From positions 2,682,501-2,746,500 of the forward strand of contig NZ_CP011120.1 in assembly GCF_001628715.1 (NCBI RefSeq): 64,000 nucleotides of DNA. The letters are read 5' to 3'. The position numbers and the translations under genes are program-made. This document shows, piece after piece, positions 36,158-45,058 of this stretch; positions within the stretch are counted from its first letter, which is position 1; each line of letters begins with the position of its first letter. The notes under the pieces are model-generated. The model had not been told where the DNA came from. It ran no database searches and saw only the letters and a list, made by a program, of their open reading frames with translations. The DNA is from Acetobacter oryzifermentans. GTDB lineage: Bacteria; Pseudomonadota; Alphaproteobacteria; Acetobacterales; Acetobacteraceae.

Positions 36158-36235
36158 TGGTTTTCCATCCTGCCAAAGGCTGTTTCATTGCGGCATGTGG
36201 GGTTATGGCGCTTCTGTTGGGTTGCACTTGGTAAC

Positions 36236-37399
36236 TTACGTTACGCTTCGCACCCGCAAGACAGCCTGCGCCAAATTTTCTGCCGCGCGTTCTGCTTCGG
36301 CGGCTGAGGTAAAACGTCCGGGAGACAGACGCAAGCTTCTTCCCGCTTCTTCCCTACGCAACCCCATTGCTTCCAGCACATAAGATGGGGCGAGTTCTGC
36401 CGAAGAACAGGCCGATCCCAAAGAAACAGCAAGATCTGGCATAACCGCCACAACATCCAAAGCCGAAACGCCTACGGGCAAGCGCAGGTTAAAAATACCC
36501 GGCAAACGTGGGGCTGCAACGGCATTAACCTCACACCCCGGCAAAACAGCATTCAGTTTGTTTAGAAAAACGCGTTGCAACATGGATAAATGCTCAAAGC
36601 CAGCATCCATCTCCTGCTTTACAATCTGGCAGGCTTCTCCAAACGCAGCCACAAGAAAACCGGGCACGGTGCCAGAGCGCACGCCACGTTCCTGCCCTCC
36701 GCCAGAAAACAGAGGCACCAGACGGACACGTGGCCGACGCCGCACAAACAATGCTCCAGCACCTTTTGGGCCATACAGTTTGTGGCTGGAAACAGAAGCC
36801 AAAGCCAAACCCCATGCCCGCACATCTACAGGAATTTTCCCCGCGGCTTGCGCCAGATCAGAATGCAGTAAAGCTCCTGCTTCATTCACTAAAGCGCTAA
36901 GAACCGGCATGTCTTGCAGCACGCCTGTTTCATTATTCGCCGCCATAATGGAAACAAGTGTTGTGGGCACTTTTAGCGCCTCTTGTAGCACAGATGGATC
37001 AAGCAGGCCGTTAGCATCTACTGGCAGCACAACAGGTTCAAACCCTTCCTGCGCCAGATTTCTCACGCTTTCCAAAACACATTTGTGCTCTGTTGCGACA
37101 GTTATAACGCGCTTACGCGGGCTACCCTGTGCAGCCAGATGGCGTACAGCCCCTTTAATGGCCAAATTATTGGCTTCTGTAGCACCCGATGTAAAAATGA
37201 TTTCCTTGGCATCAGCCCCTATCAAGCTGGCAACCTGATTACGCGCATGTGCTACTCTGTCTGCCGCACGCATACCCGCTTCGTGCGTTGTGCTGTGTGG
37301 GTTACCATTTTCATGATCCAGAACATCCAGCAGCACTTGGCGCACCCGCGGATCACACGGTGTGGTGGCTGCATGATCAAAATAAATAGAAGATGCCAT
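36236..37399 (-). CDS. Cysteine desulfurase (IscS/NifS family), copy 2
   Basis: PLP enzyme that mobilises sulfur from cysteine as persulfide. ATG 37399 gives 387 residues beginning MASSIYFDHAATTPCDPRV; an in-frame start at 37507 would add 36 residues that overlap the previous gene and are not family-like. PLP features are TSGATEANNLAIKG, the TEHKCVLES segment, and lysine in SSHKLYGPKGAGAL. The catalytic cysteine is in LGSACSSAELAPSYVLEAMG. It starts 8 bases after a second, divergent desulfurase copy and precedes fdx and mnmA. Which of the two feeds MnmA cannot be read from sequence. Confidence 0.94.
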   Translation of the reverse strand: MASSIYFDHAATTPCDPRVRQVLLDVLDHENGNPHSTTHEAGMRAADRVAHARNQVASLIGADAKEIIFTSGATEANNLAIKGAVRHLAAQGSPRKRVITVATEHKCVLESVRNLAQEGFEPVVLPVDANGLLDPSVLQEALKVPTTLVSIMAANNETGVLQDMPVLSALVNEAGALLHSDLAQAAGKIPVDVRAWGLALASVSSHKLYGPKGAGALFVRRRPRVRLVPLFSGGGQERGVRSGTVPGFLVAAFGEACQIVKQEMDAGFEHLSMLQRVFLNKLNAVLPGCEVNAVAAPRLPGIFNLRLPVGVSALDVVAVMPDLAVSLGSACSSAELAPSYVLEAMGLRREEAGRSLRLSPGRFTSAAEAERAAENLAQAVLRVRSVT

Positions 37400-37407
37400 G
37401 ATCGAAA

Positions 37408-38565
37408 TTACACCAGAGAATCCATGAGCCCAATAGCTGCCGGGCTTTGCGCCATACGGGTATAAGATTCGATAAAGCGGGCAACATCTTGCTCTGTCAC
37501 ATTCCACGGCAAAGAAACGCGTAAGGCCTGCCCTGCCAAGTCATCCGCCCCCATGGCTTCCAACACGTGTGAAAACGCTACTTTACCCGAAGAACAGGCC
37601 GAGCCAGCCGAAACGCAAATACCATCCAGATCTAGACGCATCAGTTGCGCCTGCGCCCGCCTGCCCGGCAATGCCAAAGAAACAGTATTGTTCAGGCGCG
37701 GCACATCTGCCCCAAATACTTTGGCGCCTGCGGCCACTGCCGCCTGCTCAATACTATTCCGCAACGGGGCTAGATCTCGCGGCTGCTCCAGCGCCGCACC
37801 TAAAGCTGCGGCCAGGCCCGCAATAGCAGGTAGCGGAGGCGTGCCACCACGACGGCCCTGCTCCTGCCCTCCGCCCTCAAATATTGGCAGCACACGTGCT
37901 GGGGCTGGCCCACGCAACAACAAGGCCCCCGCCCCTTTTGGTCCACCCATTTTGTGGCCTGAGCACGCAAGGCTATCGATTCCGCTTTTCTCAACAGATA
38001 ATGGCAAGCGCCCAGCTGCCTGCACCGCATCTACATGCAAATGCGCCCCATACTTCCGACACAGCAAAACCACATCATCAATCGGGTGCAGCACGCCTGT
38101 TTCATTATTCGCCAGCATCAAACACACAAAAGCAGGTGTTTCATCCTGCGCCAGCACCTGTTCCAGCTTATCTAACCGTACCTGACCATTGGCATCCACA
38201 TCCAACCACGCCACGTGTGCATCTTCTGGTGCACCCTTGCGAACAGCATCATGCTCCGTGCGCCCTATCAGGAACCTGCAGCCTTGGCCGAGTCCCCTCA
38301 TGGCCAGCACATTCGCTTCTGTTCCGCCTGATGTGAAAATACAGTTCAGCGGCGCTACATCCAGATAACGTGCAACCGTATTACGGGCTTGTTCCAACAA
38401 AGCGCGAGCCTTACGGCCAGCCCGATGCACGGAAGATGGATTCCCTGTTAAATCAGCAGCTTCCAGCAAGGCTTCACGCGCTTGGGGGCGCAAAGGCTCT
38501 GTTGCATTAGCGTCCAGATAAACCACATCTGAACCACCGCTGTTTTTTTCTGTTCTGCTTGTCAT
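37408..38565 (-). CDS. Cysteine desulfurase (IscS/NifS family), copy 1
   Basis: Second PLP cysteine desulfurase, 385 residues from ATG 38565. It shares the fold and motifs with its neighbour but is clearly a diverged paralogue: VVYLDANATEPLRPQAREAL at the N-terminus, TSGGTEANVLAMRG, TEHDAVRKGA (His stacking on PLP), SGHKMGGPKGAGALLL (Schiff-base Lys), and the sulfur-carrying Cys in SAGSACSSGKVAFSHVLEAMG. It is first in the leftward run with copy 2, fdx and mnmA. In some alphaproteobacteria such a pair precedes the suf genes; none are seen here. Confidence 0.93.
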   Translation of the reverse strand: MTSRTEKNSGGSDVVYLDANATEPLRPQAREALLEAADLTGNPSSVHRAGRKARALLEQARNTVARYLDVAPLNCIFTSGGTEANVLAMRGLGQGCRFLIGRTEHDAVRKGAPEDAHVAWLDVDANGQVRLDKLEQVLAQDETPAFVCLMLANNETGVLHPIDDVVLLCRKYGAHLHVDAVQAAGRLPLSVEKSGIDSLACSGHKMGGPKGAGALLLRGPAPARVLPIFEGGGQEQGRRGGTPPLPAIAGLAAALGAALEQPRDLAPLRNSIEQAAVAAGAKVFGADVPRLNNTVSLALPGRRAQAQLMRLDLDGICVSAGSACSSGKVAFSHVLEAMGADDLAGQALRVSLPWNVTEQDVARFIESYTRMAQSPAAIGLMDSLV

Positions 38566-39039
38566 GATGCCCCAAATCAGATCGCCTGCCACACAGACAT
38601 GCCATACCCAAAAGGGCGAAAAACAGCCATTATAACGATTTATGTGGAAATCTTGGTCGCACAGCCGCTATAGAAAGCCGCATGGTCAACACCACGAGGT
38701 GCAGCATGCCTAATCACGCTGGGAGAAAAACCTTCCCCCACGCATTACGATCTCCACGGAATCTTGGTGCATGATTATGCCTGTGTCTTCTCCAAGGTCA
38801 ACGGCAGAAAACACCTTCTGCTATTTTCTCTACACATCAGAGACACCATATACCTAAAGAACCTTTCCTTTCCATTTCCTCCCCACAAACGGAAAGGAAA
38901 GGTGTGTTGAACATTTAACTGCGTGGCTTCTGCCCCGCATGGCCTGATTAGGAACGTGGCATCGTTTTTAGCCAGACCTGTTTACAGAACCCGGAAACGT
39001 CATGCCCACGGACGTTTTCCATGATCAAGCGGAACCCGA
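38566..39039. other. Gene-free divergent spacer
   Basis: About 470 bases between the leftward desulfurase run and the rightward hydrolase. I find no convincing coding frame, tRNA or known RNA. It holds a perfect 13-base inverted repeat (38861-38903, listed separately). The size is generous for two divergent promoters, so a small RNA or a regulated promoter is possible. Confidence 0.6.
38861..38903. repeat. Perfect 13-base inverted repeat in the desulfurase-hydrolase spacer
   Basis: Arms ACCTTTCCTTTCC (38861-38873) and GGAAAGGAAAGGT (38891-38903) enclose 17 bases. Each arm contains the direct repeat CCTTTCC-like unit twice. Read rightward it is followed by GTGTTGAACATTT, so it is not a typical rho-independent terminator. 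It lies 137 bases upstream of the hydrolase start and 296 bases upstream of the desulfurase start. Confidence 0.65.
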
Positions 39040-39705
39040 ATGCCAGAGGTTATGTTTGCCGGCCCTGATGGTCGTCTTGAAGGGCGCTATCACCATTCAA
39101 ACGAGCCCAACGCCCCGCTTGCCCTCGTGCTGCACCCCCACCCGCTGCACGGCGGCACCATGAACAACCGCATTACCTATGCGCTGTATCGCACGTTCGA
39201 AAAGATGGGCTTTTCCGTCATGCGTTACAACTCGCGCGGGGTTGGCCGTTCTCAGGGGCGGTTTGATGGCGGTATTGGCGAAATTTCAGATGCCGCCGCA
39301 GCGCTGGACTGGATGCAGATGGTTAACCCCAACGCCAGTGGTCTGTGGATTGCAGGTTATTCTTTTGGTGCTTTTGTTGGCATGCAATTGCTGATGCGCC
39401 GCCCAGAAATTACCGGCTGGATCAGCATTGCACCACCTGCCGCGCATTATGATTTCGGCTTTCTGGCACCCTGCCCCTGCGGTGGCCTGATGATTGCTGG
39501 CGGCAAGGATGATATGGCCCCAGAACCTGCCATTCATAAACTGGTAGATAAGCTGAACACCCAAAAAGGTGTAACAGTTGATTACCGCGTTTTCCCCGAA
39601 GCGGATCATATCTTTGCCAAACAGGTAGATAAGATTACCAACGCGGTGGAAGACCACGTAACCAAGGCCATGGCGCACCACAATATGCCTTTGGCGGCGG
39701 ACTAA
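39040..39705 (+). CDS. Alpha/beta hydrolase (COG2945 type)
   Basis: Predicted cytosolic hydrolase of 221 residues. The oxyanion-hole region is LALVLHPHPLHGGTMNNR, the family hallmark, followed by MRYNSRGVGRSQG, the nucleophile elbow AGYSFGAFVG (Ser), and the acid and His near the C-terminus (GGKDDMAPE; FPEADHIF). Substrate unknown. In related alphaproteobacteria a gene of this type often neighbours cysteine desulfurase/suf genes, as here, where it diverges from the desulfurase pair. ATG 39040 is used; ATG 39052 is also possible. Confidence 0.88.
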   Translation: MPEVMFAGPDGRLEGRYHHSNEPNAPLALVLHPHPLHGGTMNNRITYALYRTFEKMGFSVMRYNSRGVGRSQGRFDGGIGEISDAAAALDWMQMVNPNASGLWIAGYSFGAFVGMQLLMRRPEITGWISIAPPAAHYDFGFLAPCPCGGLMIAGGKDDMAPEPAIHKLVDKLNTQKGVTVDYRVFPEADHIFAKQVDKITNAVEDHVTKAMAHHNMPLAAD

Positions 39706-39717
39706 AAAACCGCTTTA

Positions 39718-39750
39718 CTGCTGCCAGCCATTTTTATGGACTGGCAGCAG
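39718..39750. terminator. Hairpin between convergent hydrolase and trmJ
   Basis: Ten-base perfect arms CTGCTGCCAG and CTGGCAGCAG with a 13-base loop. It is followed rightward by ATATATTTCCTT and leftward by TAAAGCGGTTTTTT. Both directions have moderate T-runs, so it probably serves both converging genes. Confidence 0.6.
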
Positions 39751-39770
39751 ATATATTTCCTTAAAAAATA

Positions 39771-40541
39771 TCAGTCTTTTCGGCGCGGGTGTGCCAGCTC
39801 TCGTACAACACCATGCAACGTGCGCAGTTCCTGCTCCGTTACCTCACCGCGTGTAAAAAAGTGGCGTAGGTTCCGCACCATACCGGGCCGTTTCTGCTCA
39901 TTACGCAGAAAACCGCAGCTATCTAGCTCACGCTCCAGATGTTGCAGAAAGTTTTCCAACTCCCCTTTGGTGGCCACATGGGTCTCATTCGTCATGAGTT
40001 CATGCGAGGGGGTCTGATCCTCTGACATCCACCATTCATAAGCCATGATCATGACGGCCTGCGCCAGATTAAGCGACATGAAAGCCGGATTAAGCGGATA
40101 GCGAATCAGTGCATCTGCCCGCGCCATATCTTCATTATCAAGGCCAGCACGTTCGGGGCCAAACATCAGGCCAACTTTTAACCCGCGCCCTGTTGCCGCA
40201 CGCAATTCCGCTGCACCACCACGGGCCGTTAAAACTGGCTTGATGATATGCCGAGGCCGTGGGCACGTTGCATACACATGGTGCAAGTCTGCCACGGCAT
40301 CATCCACACTCTCATGCACCGTTGCGGCTTCCAGAATCCGATCTGCCCCGGAGGAAGCACGCCATGCGCGCTCTTGCGGCCATCCATCCCTTGGGCTGAC
40401 AAGCCGCAAATGGAAAAGGCCCCCATTGGCCATGGCGCGCGCTGTGGTGCCAATATTTTCCGCCATCTGCGGACGCACCAAAATAACAACTGGCGTATTG
40501 CCTATTGGCTCCAGAGGTGCGCCTCCGTCCCGCCCGGTCAT
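39771..40541 (-). CDS. trmJ: tRNA/rRNA 2'-O-methyltransferase, TrmJ (SpoU) family
   Basis: SPOUT-fold methyltransferase of 256 residues; TrmJ methylates position 32 of tRNAs. The three SPOUT motifs are NIGTTARAMANGG, the LMFGPERAGLDNED stretch (motif 2), and YPLNPAFMSLNLAQAVMIMAYE (motif 3, with the SAM-binding knot). A C-terminal helical extension (ELENFLQHLERELDSCGF...RRLFTR-like RHFFTRGEVTEQEL) is typical of TrmJ rather than TrmH. ATG overlaps the cysS stop (ATGA), so the two are coupled. Confidence 0.93.
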   Translation of the reverse strand: MTGRDGGAPLEPIGNTPVVILVRPQMAENIGTTARAMANGGLFHLRLVSPRDGWPQERAWRASSGADRILEAATVHESVDDAVADLHHVYATCPRPRHIIKPVLTARGGAAELRAATGRGLKVGLMFGPERAGLDNEDMARADALIRYPLNPAFMSLNLAQAVMIMAYEWWMSEDQTPSHELMTNETHVATKGELENFLQHLERELDSCGFLRNEQKRPGMVRNLRHFFTRGEVTEQELRTLHGVVRELAHPRRKD

Positions 40542-41908
40542 GCGCGCCTCCAGCTTGTGCCGTCTTTGGTATCTTCCAGCACAATGCCCTGAGCCTGAAG
40601 CTGATCACGTAGCGCATCGGCCTTTGCAAAATCCCGCGCTTTGCGAGCCGCCAGACGTTCGTTGATCAGGGCTTCAATCGCGGCATCTTCATCAGATGCA
40701 TCACCTTTAAACCACTGCTCCGGGTCACCCTGTAAAAGCCCCAGCATGCCTGCACCCGCTTTAAGCGCGCCTGCGGCTTGTCTGTCTCCTGCCAAAGCTT
40801 GCGCTGCAAGAGCGTGCAGCTCCGCAATAGCCTTGGGTGTATTAAGATCATCTGCCAGAGCTTGCAAAACGGCCTCTGGCACATCTGTTTTTGGCACCGG
40901 CCCCGCAGCAAGCGCACGGTAGAACCGATCCAGCGTTTTACGCGCTTCCTGCAAACCGGCCTGCGTATAATTGAGCGTAGAGCGATAATGCGCCCCCAAC
41001 AGCAGCAACCGCAGAGCTTCTGCCGGGGCTTGGGCCAGCACATCCCGAATGGTCAGAAAATTGCCCAAAGACTTGGACATTTTCTCGCCCTCAACCAGTA
41101 GCATGGCATTGTGCACCCAATAATTGGCAAACTTGCCATGTGGGAAGCAACACAGGCTCTGGGCACGTTCGTTTTCATGGTGCGGGAACAGAAGGTCTGA
41201 TCCGCCACCATGAATATCAAAGCTATCCCCCAAATAGCGATGGGACATAGCCGAGCATTCAATATGCCACCCCGGCCGCCCACGGCCCCAAGGGCTATCC
41301 CACCCCGGCTGGTCTGCATCCGATGGTTTCCACAGCACAAAATCACCCGGTGCTTTTTTGTAGGGAGCCACCTCTACACGTGCGCCAGCTTCAAGATCTT
41401 CCGGGTTGCGGCCAGAAAGTGCGCCGTAGGATGGAAAGGAGCTGACCGAAAACAGCACGTGCCCTTCGGCCTCATACGCGTGGCCGTTTTTAATTAACCG
41501 CGCAATCATGGCCTGCATTTCACCAATATTATGTGTGGCGCGCGGCTCTATATCCGGCGGCAGCACATTCATGGATGCTAGATCTTGATGGAATTCTTCT
41601 GTCGTGCGCTGGGTAAGAGAACCAATATCCTCCCCATTCGCACGGGCACGGGCGGTAATTTTGTCATCAACATCCGTGATATTCCGCACAAATGTCACAC
41701 GCGGGTAAACATACCGTAGCAAACGCACCAGCACATCTGCCGTCAACATAGCCCGCAAATTGCCGATATGGGCCAAGTCATACACTGTTGGTCCACAATA
41801 ATAGACTTTTACATGTGCCGGATCGATAGGCGTAAACGGCACCGTGGCACGGCTTTGGCTATCGTGCAGGGATAGAACTGGATGAGGAGGAAGATGAGAG
41901 TGCGGCAT
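40538..41908 (-). CDS. cysS: Cysteinyl-tRNA synthetase
   Basis: Class I synthetase charging tRNA-Cys. The start is placed at ATG 41908 (456 residues); ATG 41971 would add 21 residues without a ribosome site. The first zinc ligand and HIGH region are YYCGPTVYDLAHIGN, the remaining zinc ligands lie in WHIECSAM and the HHENERAQS segment, and KMSKS is intact in GEKMSKSLGNFLT. The C-terminal anticodon-binding region ends with LEDTKDGTSWR. It is followed by trmJ, with overlapping stop and start. A tRNA-Thr gene lies upstream on the other strand. Confidence 0.97.
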   Translation of the reverse strand: MPHSHLPPHPVLSLHDSQSRATVPFTPIDPAHVKVYYCGPTVYDLAHIGNLRAMLTADVLVRLLRYVYPRVTFVRNITDVDDKITARARANGEDIGSLTQRTTEEFHQDLASMNVLPPDIEPRATHNIGEMQAMIARLIKNGHAYEAEGHVLFSVSSFPSYGALSGRNPEDLEAGARVEVAPYKKAPGDFVLWKPSDADQPGWDSPWGRGRPGWHIECSAMSHRYLGDSFDIHGGGSDLLFPHHENERAQSLCCFPHGKFANYWVHNAMLLVEGEKMSKSLGNFLTIRDVLAQAPAEALRLLLLGAHYRSTLNYTQAGLQEARKTLDRFYRALAAGPVPKTDVPEAVLQALADDLNTPKAIAELHALAAQALAGDRQAAGALKAGAGMLGLLQGDPEQWFKGDASDEDAAIEALINERLAARKARDFAKADALRDQLQAQGIVLEDTKDGTSWRRA

Positions 41909-42043
41909 GCAGCCTAGATGCGCCAGCAGCGGTTTGGATGCAATATCCTGCCGCCTCAAAAAACCTTCCATCAACGTAAAAACAGGTCTTGACGACAGGG
42001 GGTAGTTTCAGCTTAATTCTGCCCCTGCGCAAGACGCATGAGT

Positions 42044-42118
42044 GCCCTTATAGCTCAGTGGTAGAGCAACCGCCTTGTAAGCGGTAGGTCGTGGGTTCAA
42101 ATCCTACTGGGGGCACCA
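42044..42118 (+). tRNA. tRNA-Thr (anticodon UGU)
   Basis: Complete cloverleaf: acceptor GCCCTTA/TGGGGGC with G-U pairs, D arm GCTC...GAGC, anticodon stem ACCGC/GCGGT around loop CTTGTAA (anticodon TGT), T arm GTGGG-TTCAAAT-CCTAC, and encoded ACCA. Reads ACA codons. It is the second tRNA-Thr in the window. Confidence 0.97.
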
Positions 42119-42165
42119 CTTTTTCTTCCCCATTGAAAACTTGGCGTTTAGTGCAGGCGGCCGAT

Positions 42166-43503
42166 TTACGCGGCCACCCATCCATCCTGCTTAAGGGCTA
42201 CACCTGCCAGATATAGGCTGCCACAAATCAGCACTCTTGCAGGTGGCTGTGGATTCTGGGCAACCAGCGCATCCAACGCCTCAACCAGCGTTGGCCCAAC
42301 CTGAGCCTTTCCGCCAGAAGCTTCTACAATAGCTTCCACCGGCAATGCCAAATGCTGCTGAGGCTCACAAATAGCCCACACGCTAGATGCAAATGGCAAT
42401 ACAGGGTGCAAAAACCCTGTTGCATCTTTGGTCTGTTTCATGCCCACCAGCACATGCAGGGGCTGATCTTTCCAGTGCGCCAGTTCCTGCGCCAAAGCAT
42501 TGCCTGCACCGGGATTATGGCCACCATCCAACCAGAGTTCCCAGCCCTTAGGCAGATGAGAAGCCAATGCACCATGAAGCAGTTGCATGCGTGCAGGCCA
42601 GTTTACACGGCCAATGCCCTGCCACGCCTGCTCCGGCACATGCAGGCCGGAAACGCGCAATGCCTCTACAGCAAGCCCCACATTTTCAACCTGCCACGGC
42701 CCAACCAACGCTGGCTGAGGCAATGTGAGTTCTCCGGCCCTGTCTGTAAATGTCAGCCTAGCTGTGCCCGACTCCGCACCGTTTTGCGAAAAAACTGACC
42801 ATTCAGCCCCACGACGATAAAGCGGAGCCCCTACCTTTTCGGCCTGCGCTTGCAGAACTTTCATAACCGCCTCTGGCTGCTTGCCCGTTACAGCAGGCAC
42901 ACCCGGCTTGAAAATACCGGCTTTTTCTCCGGCAATAGCTTCCAGCGTGTCCCCCAAAAATGCCTCATGATCGCGCGAGACGGAGGTAACAATACATGCC
43001 ACAGGTTTACGCAGCACATTGGTGGCATCACACCGACCACCAAGCCCCACTTCGATAATAGCCAGATCTGCCGGATGGCGAGAAAAAAGCAGAAAGCCAG
43101 CCGCTGTCAGAACTTCAAATACGGTAATGGGCGCACCATCATTCACCCGCTCGATTTCTTCCAGCGTGGCAACCAGTTCCGATTCGCTAACAAGTTTACC
43201 GGCAATACGAAACCGTTCTGTAACATCCACCAGATGTGGGGATGTCATCACATGCACACACCAGCCTGCGGCCTCACCAATCGCACGCAGAGTTGCGCAT
43301 GTGCTGCCCTTCCCGTTTGTGCCTGCAACATGGATAACGGGGGGCAGCTTTTCTTCCGGGTGCCCCAGCTTTGCTAGCAGCGCCTCTAACCGCCCAAGGG
43401 AAAGATCAATCAGGGCTGGATATAGGTTATTCAACCGCTCCAACACCGCGCCAGTCCGGCCCGTAAATTCTGCTGTTGGGCCAGAGGCTGCTACTTTTGT
43501 CAT
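42166..43503 (-). CDS. folC: Folylpolyglutamate synthase / dihydrofolate synthase
   Basis: Adds glutamate to dihydropteroate and folates, using ATP. The 445-residue length is normal. The P-loop is VAGTNGKGSTCA (59-70), with the Mg/ATP segment TSPHLVDVTERFRIAGK, the glycine-rich EVGLGGRCDATNV motif, and the C-terminal ligase domain (LDGGHNPGA; the WAICEP-type end region). It is 7 bases after accD in the same direction, a common alphaproteobacterial pair. folP is elsewhere in the window (55-56 kb). Confidence 0.96.
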   Translation of the reverse strand: MTKVAASGPTAEFTGRTGAVLERLNNLYPALIDLSLGRLEALLAKLGHPEEKLPPVIHVAGTNGKGSTCATLRAIGEAAGWCVHVMTSPHLVDVTERFRIAGKLVSESELVATLEEIERVNDGAPITVFEVLTAAGFLLFSRHPADLAIIEVGLGGRCDATNVLRKPVACIVTSVSRDHEAFLGDTLEAIAGEKAGIFKPGVPAVTGKQPEAVMKVLQAQAEKVGAPLYRRGAEWSVFSQNGAESGTARLTFTDRAGELTLPQPALVGPWQVENVGLAVEALRVSGLHVPEQAWQGIGRVNWPARMQLLHGALASHLPKGWELWLDGGHNPGAGNALAQELAHWKDQPLHVLVGMKQTKDATGFLHPVLPFASSVWAICEPQQHLALPVEAIVEASGGKAQVGPTLVEALDALVAQNPQPPARVLICGSLYLAGVALKQDGWVAA

Positions 43504-43510
43504 GGAAAAA

Positions 43511-44416
43511 TTACTCTGCGGCGGCGGGAGCCGGTGCTTCTGGGCGCGGCGGCGGTGCTTTTACATCAGCCGGTGCATGCATCAGCAACCCGATCACGCG
43601 GGCCAATGTTGTGGGCACATCCTTACGCGGCACCACCATGTCCAACATACCGTGATCCAACAGGTATTCAGACCGCTGAAAACCTTCTGGCAGCTTTTCG
43701 CGCACTGTATCCTGAATAACGCGAGGGCCAGCAAAACCGATTAGCGCATTGGGTTCGGCCATCTGCACATCGCCCAACATGGCAAAGGAAGCCGTAACCC
43801 CACCTGTGGTTGGGTTGGTCAGCACCACAATATAAGGCAACCCGGCTTCTTTAAGCATTTCAACGGCTACGGTGGTGCGCGGCATCTGCATTAGGCTGAT
43901 AACGCCTTCCTGCATACGTGCGCCGCCAGAAGCCGTAAATATAACCAGAGGAGCTTTTTGCAGAATAGCCAAACGAGCAGCGGCCACAAAGCGCTCACCA
44001 AACGCAGCCCCCATGGTGCCTGCCATAAATTCAAACGCCATCACACCGACAACAGCCTGATGGCCACCAATGGTGCCGTGGGCCACAATAAGCGATTCAT
44101 CCAGATGGCTTTTTGCGCGCGCATCTTTAAGACGATCTGTATATTTTTTCTGATCGCGGAACCCAAGCGGATCAACCGGAGCAGATGGCAGTTCGATACG
44201 GGTGAAGTCCCCGTTATCAAATGTCCATTTCAGACGATCCATAACCGGTGCACGCATATGGTGCCCACAATGGGGGCACACATTCAATGCCTTGTGCAGC
44301 TCTTTGGTCAGAATCATCTGGCTGCATGAGTCACAGGTCGTCCACAGATTATCCGGCACATCCCGACGCAGCAGGCCGCGAATTTTGGGACGAACATATT
44401 CGGTGATCCAGCTCAT
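43511..44416 (-). CDS. accD: Acetyl-CoA carboxylase carboxyltransferase beta subunit
   Basis: Part of the malonyl-CoA-forming complex of fatty-acid synthesis. ATG 44416 (AGGG just upstream) gives 301 residues beginning MSWITEYVRPKIR, the family start; the in-frame start at 44509 would add 31 unrelated residues. The zinc ribbon has C28, C31, C47 and C50 (CDSC...CPHC). The crotonase-like domain contains GTIGGHQAVVGVMAFEFMAGTMG, ASGGARMQEG and PTTGGVTASFAMLGD. A short Pro/Ala-rich tail closes it. accA is not in the window. Confidence 0.97.
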   Translation of the reverse strand: MSWITEYVRPKIRGLLRRDVPDNLWTTCDSCSQMILTKELHKALNVCPHCGHHMRAPVMDRLKWTFDNGDFTRIELPSAPVDPLGFRDQKKYTDRLKDARAKSHLDESLIVAHGTIGGHQAVVGVMAFEFMAGTMGAAFGERFVAAARLAILQKAPLVIFTASGGARMQEGVISLMQMPRTTVAVEMLKEAGLPYIVVLTNPTTGGVTASFAMLGDVQMAEPNALIGFAGPRVIQDTVREKLPEGFQRSEYLLDHGMLDMVVPRKDVPTTLARVIGLLMHAPADVKAPPPRPEAPAPAAAE

Positions 44417-44552
44417 TTTGAACCCTGTGACTGCACAATACAAATTGCAGGGACAAATATAATATGGCCCAGCACGCGTTGCATTACGCTGGCTGAAGCT
44501 ATCTGCCAAGTTTTATGAGAACTTACAGGCTATATGCCCCTGCGGAAACTAA

Positions 44553-44587
44553 GCCTGAAGCTTGTAATTCACCCCCAAGCTTCAGGC
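44553..44587 (-). terminator. Rho-independent terminator of trxA
   Basis: Perfect 12-base arms GCCTGAAGCTTG and CAAGCTTCAGGC with an 11-base loop, 18 bases past the trxA stop in the leftward direction. It is followed by TTAGTTTCC, a weak U-tract but a strong stem. It should separate trxA from accD-folC. Confidence 0.65.
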
Positions 44588-44604
44588 CATAACTGAGGCT
44601 CTAA

Positions 44605-44931
44605 TTACAGAGCGCCTTCCACCCATGCCTTCAACTGGCTTTTGGGCAAGGCACCCACTTTTTTATCTACAACCTTACCATCACGCACCAGCATAAGGGT
44701 AGGAATGCTACGCACCTGATACGCATTGGGGGTTTCCGGATTGTCATCAATATTTACCTTGGCGACAGTCACCTTACCGGCAAGTTCCTTGCCAATTTCT
44801 TCCAGTGCTGGGCCAATCATCTTGCACGGACCGCACCATTCTGCCCAGAAATCTACCAGCACAAGGCCAGATGCCTTGAGAACATCTTTATCAAAGCTGG
44901 AATCGCTGACAGCAAGCGTGTGTTCACTCAT
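44605..44931 (-). CDS. trxA: Thioredoxin
   Basis: Cytosolic disulfide reductant, 108 residues from ATG 44931, which has AAGGA eight bases upstream; a start at 44958 would add nine residues. The active site is W32-C33-G-P-C36 (DFWAEWCGPCKMIGP), with the conserved Asp-26-equivalent in VLVDFW and the cis-Pro loop VRSIPTLML. It follows addA and precedes accD-folC on the same strand, a frequent alphaproteobacterial arrangement. Confidence 0.97.
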   Translation of the reverse strand: MSEHTLAVSDSSFDKDVLKASGLVLVDFWAEWCGPCKMIGPALEEIGKELAGKVTVAKVNIDDNPETPNAYQVRSIPTLMLVRDGKVVDKKVGALPKSQLKAWVEGAL

Positions 44932-45058
44932 TTTCTGGTTCCTTAAAATCTCCGGCACGCGCCTGCATGCCGTGAACTGCCTTTACCAATACAGGGTAAC
45001 AAGTTGAAACGGCTTCCTACCCAACTCTTCCTAACACTTAAGGTTGCGCTTGCTGTGG

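Noticed and set aside
35402..36307. 301-codon frame antisense to mnmA and fdx
   Set aside because: Crosses two strongly recognised genes, has atypical His/Cys-rich composition and no motif.
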